A DNA stretch of 28,999 nt, taken from the IMG/VR virus record IMGVR_UViG_3300037132_000365, positions 1-28,999 of that record, one strand, 5' to 3'. Below the pieces are notes generated by a model. The model worked only from the letters and a program-made list of their open reading frames with translations, searched no databases and was not told the DNA's origin. This stretch comes from a virus. A program made the position numbers and the translations under genes. Shown piece after piece: positions 27,843-28,999 of this stretch; positions within the stretch are counted from its first letter, which is position 1, and every line of letters starts with the position of its first letter.

Positions 27843-28999
27843 TGTCAAGACTGGTTTACGATAAGGGCTCTTTTATTCATATGAAATATTATGATAAGTC
27901 AGAGCCCGACCCTAAGAAAAGGAATAAGCAGTTTTCTACTCAAATTCCGAACGATAAAAAAGGTAAGAAACTTGCTCAGGCTTACCAGCGTCGCTTCGAC
28001 GCTGGTTTGCTCGAGAAAGATATTTTACACCTCCGAGGTGTTAACACCAAACGGACTACTTTATTTTTCTCCGAGGCGTTCGCTAATTTTATAATTGAGA
28101 AACAGAAAGCAGTTAATAAACCTCTGACGCATAGTTCTGAGCTGGCGTATATTCAGACTCGTGATTTATTCCTCGGCTTTGCCGGAGACAGACCACTGAG
28201 CGAATATAATCAGAGACATTATCTCGAGTTTGTCAGTTACCTTGATAAGCGCACTTTTAAGGCTACTAAGAGCACCGCAGAGGGATTCGTACATACTTAC
28301 CGTAATATGTCAAAGGCGACTATTGCAAAACATACGAGACAGCTTAAAGCTCTCTTTAGTTATTTTTTTAAGCACGTCAATCATTTAGAGCATTTTATAA
28401 TTGAAGCGAGGACTCCCCCGAAAGGACACCCTGTCTCAATCCCTCCCGAGGCTATTAAAAAGATCATTGTCGAAAGTAAAAGGCGAGCCGACTTTCCACA
28501 CCAGGCTTTTTTTATCCGCTTCGCATTACTAACAGGAGCGAGAGCTTCGAGCGTGTTAGCTCAGACATGGGATAAAATTTATTTTAATAGTGGCTATCTG
28601 GAAATATACAACGTCAAGACAAAACACTATTACCCTTTCCCTCTCCACGACGAACTACTTTTAATGTTAAAGGAATTACAGGGCGAGGGAGTTACAAAAA
28701 TAGGGCGACTGTTTCCTCAGTATTCGACTGAAAGGTCTACTCCTATTTTCTGGATAAGGTTAATTAACAGGCTCGTCGAGACAAAGGACGAGGATAGACG
28801 CATAGATCATAAATATACTTTCCACCAGCTTCGCAAAACATTTGCAACGTGGATAGCGAACTCCGGCACTGGTACTGACAAGCTGCAAGTTCTTTTAGAT
28901 CACTCGAGCTCTGAGGTGACAAAAGAATTTTATACGGAAAACAATATGAAGATATTTAAGGGGATTGTCGAAAAGGTGCAATTTGGGGGGCAGGGATAG
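27842..28999 (+). CDS. int: Tyrosine integrase
   Basis: A 385-aa tyrosine recombinase, full length, with its stop at the last base of the window. The N-terminal part carries an AP2-like arm-binding region (about 1-60) and a SAM-like core-binding domain (about 75-185). The catalytic residues are Arg 234 (TGARASS), Lys 259 or 261, His 328 and Arg 331 (HQLRKTF), His 354 (LLDHSS) and Tyr 364 (EFYT). It should integrate and excise the phage at an attachment site, probably just past the window end. Overlaps the 72-aa gene. Confidence 0.93.
   Translation: MSRLVYDKGSFIHMKYYDKSEPDPKKRNKQFSTQIPNDKKGKKLAQAYQRRFDAGLLEKDILHLRGVNTKRTTLFFSEAFANFIIEKQKAVNKPLTHSSELAYIQTRDLFLGFAGDRPLSEYNQRHYLEFVSYLDKRTFKATKSTAEGFVHTYRNMSKATIAKHTRQLKALFSYFFKHVNHLEHFIIEARTPPKGHPVSIPPEAIKKIIVESKRRADFPHQAFFIRFALLTGARASSVLAQTWDKIYFNSGYLEIYNVKTKHYYPFPLHDELLLMLKELQGEGVTKIGRLFPQYSTERSTPIFWIRLINRLVETKDEDRRIDHKYTFHQLRKTFATWIANSGTGTDKLQVLLDHSSSEVTKEFYTENNMKIFKGIVEKVQFGGQG

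Noticed and set aside
1-28999. CRISPR array or insertion sequence
   Set aside because: No regular repeat-spacer pattern and no transposase or terminal inverted repeats were seen; the only tandem repeats are at 17942-18008 and have no spacers.

Overview
This window is most of a temperate phage genome or prophage, read from just outside its integrase into accessory genes on the left. The host cannot be named from the sequence. Sec-type signal peptides, a lipobox protein, sigma-70-like promoters (TTGACA, 17 bp, TATAAT-like) and good Shine-Dalgarno sites point to an AT-rich bacterium, probably Gram-negative.

Right end (19.8-29.0 kb): a tyrosine integrase, a 72-aa protein and a CI/LexA-fold repressor are on the plus strand. 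Across a divergent operator region lies a long minus-strand early operon. It runs from a Cro-like HTH protein through small regulators, a Gp157-like protein, an MGM101/Rad52-type annealing protein, a replication initiator and SSB to a NinG-like protein and small proteins, many joined by 1-11 nt overlaps. It ends at a terminator near 19.84 kb.

Middle (14.5-19.8 kb): two short operons with phage-type promoters (a DnaJ-type zinc-finger protein plus an acidic protein; DUF488 plus DUF3846). Then come a roughly 460-bp gene-free stretch that may encode a structured RNA, a small exported protein, a single-chain type IIG-like restriction-modification enzyme, and a tRNA-Glu(CTC).

Late block (7.3-14.5 kb, minus): a putative DNA adenine methyltransferase with a possible Mom/GNAT-like C-terminal half, a ParB-fold protein, terminase small and large subunits, a 123-aa protein, an SPP1-type portal and a MuF-type head protein. 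No major capsid, protease, tail or lysis gene follows in this window.

Left accessory region (0-7.2 kb): separately transcribed units (lipoprotein; 92-aa protein; MoxR-like AAA+ ATPase; a DUF7192-like protein with an 85-aa partner; DUF6876-like protein plus an excisionase-like HTH), then a plus-strand membrane-anchored protein, an HNH endonuclease and the start of an exported protein. Where phage ends and chromosome begins cannot be seen.

The main unifying feature is a promoter-plus-leader cassette repeated in front of at least six small transcription units, with a palindromic candidate operator over the -35 box. A second is a TGTTAGC word far more frequent than chance in the phage-type genes. 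Together they suggest one phage-wide regulator and one DNA-level signal that are not obvious from the gene content.
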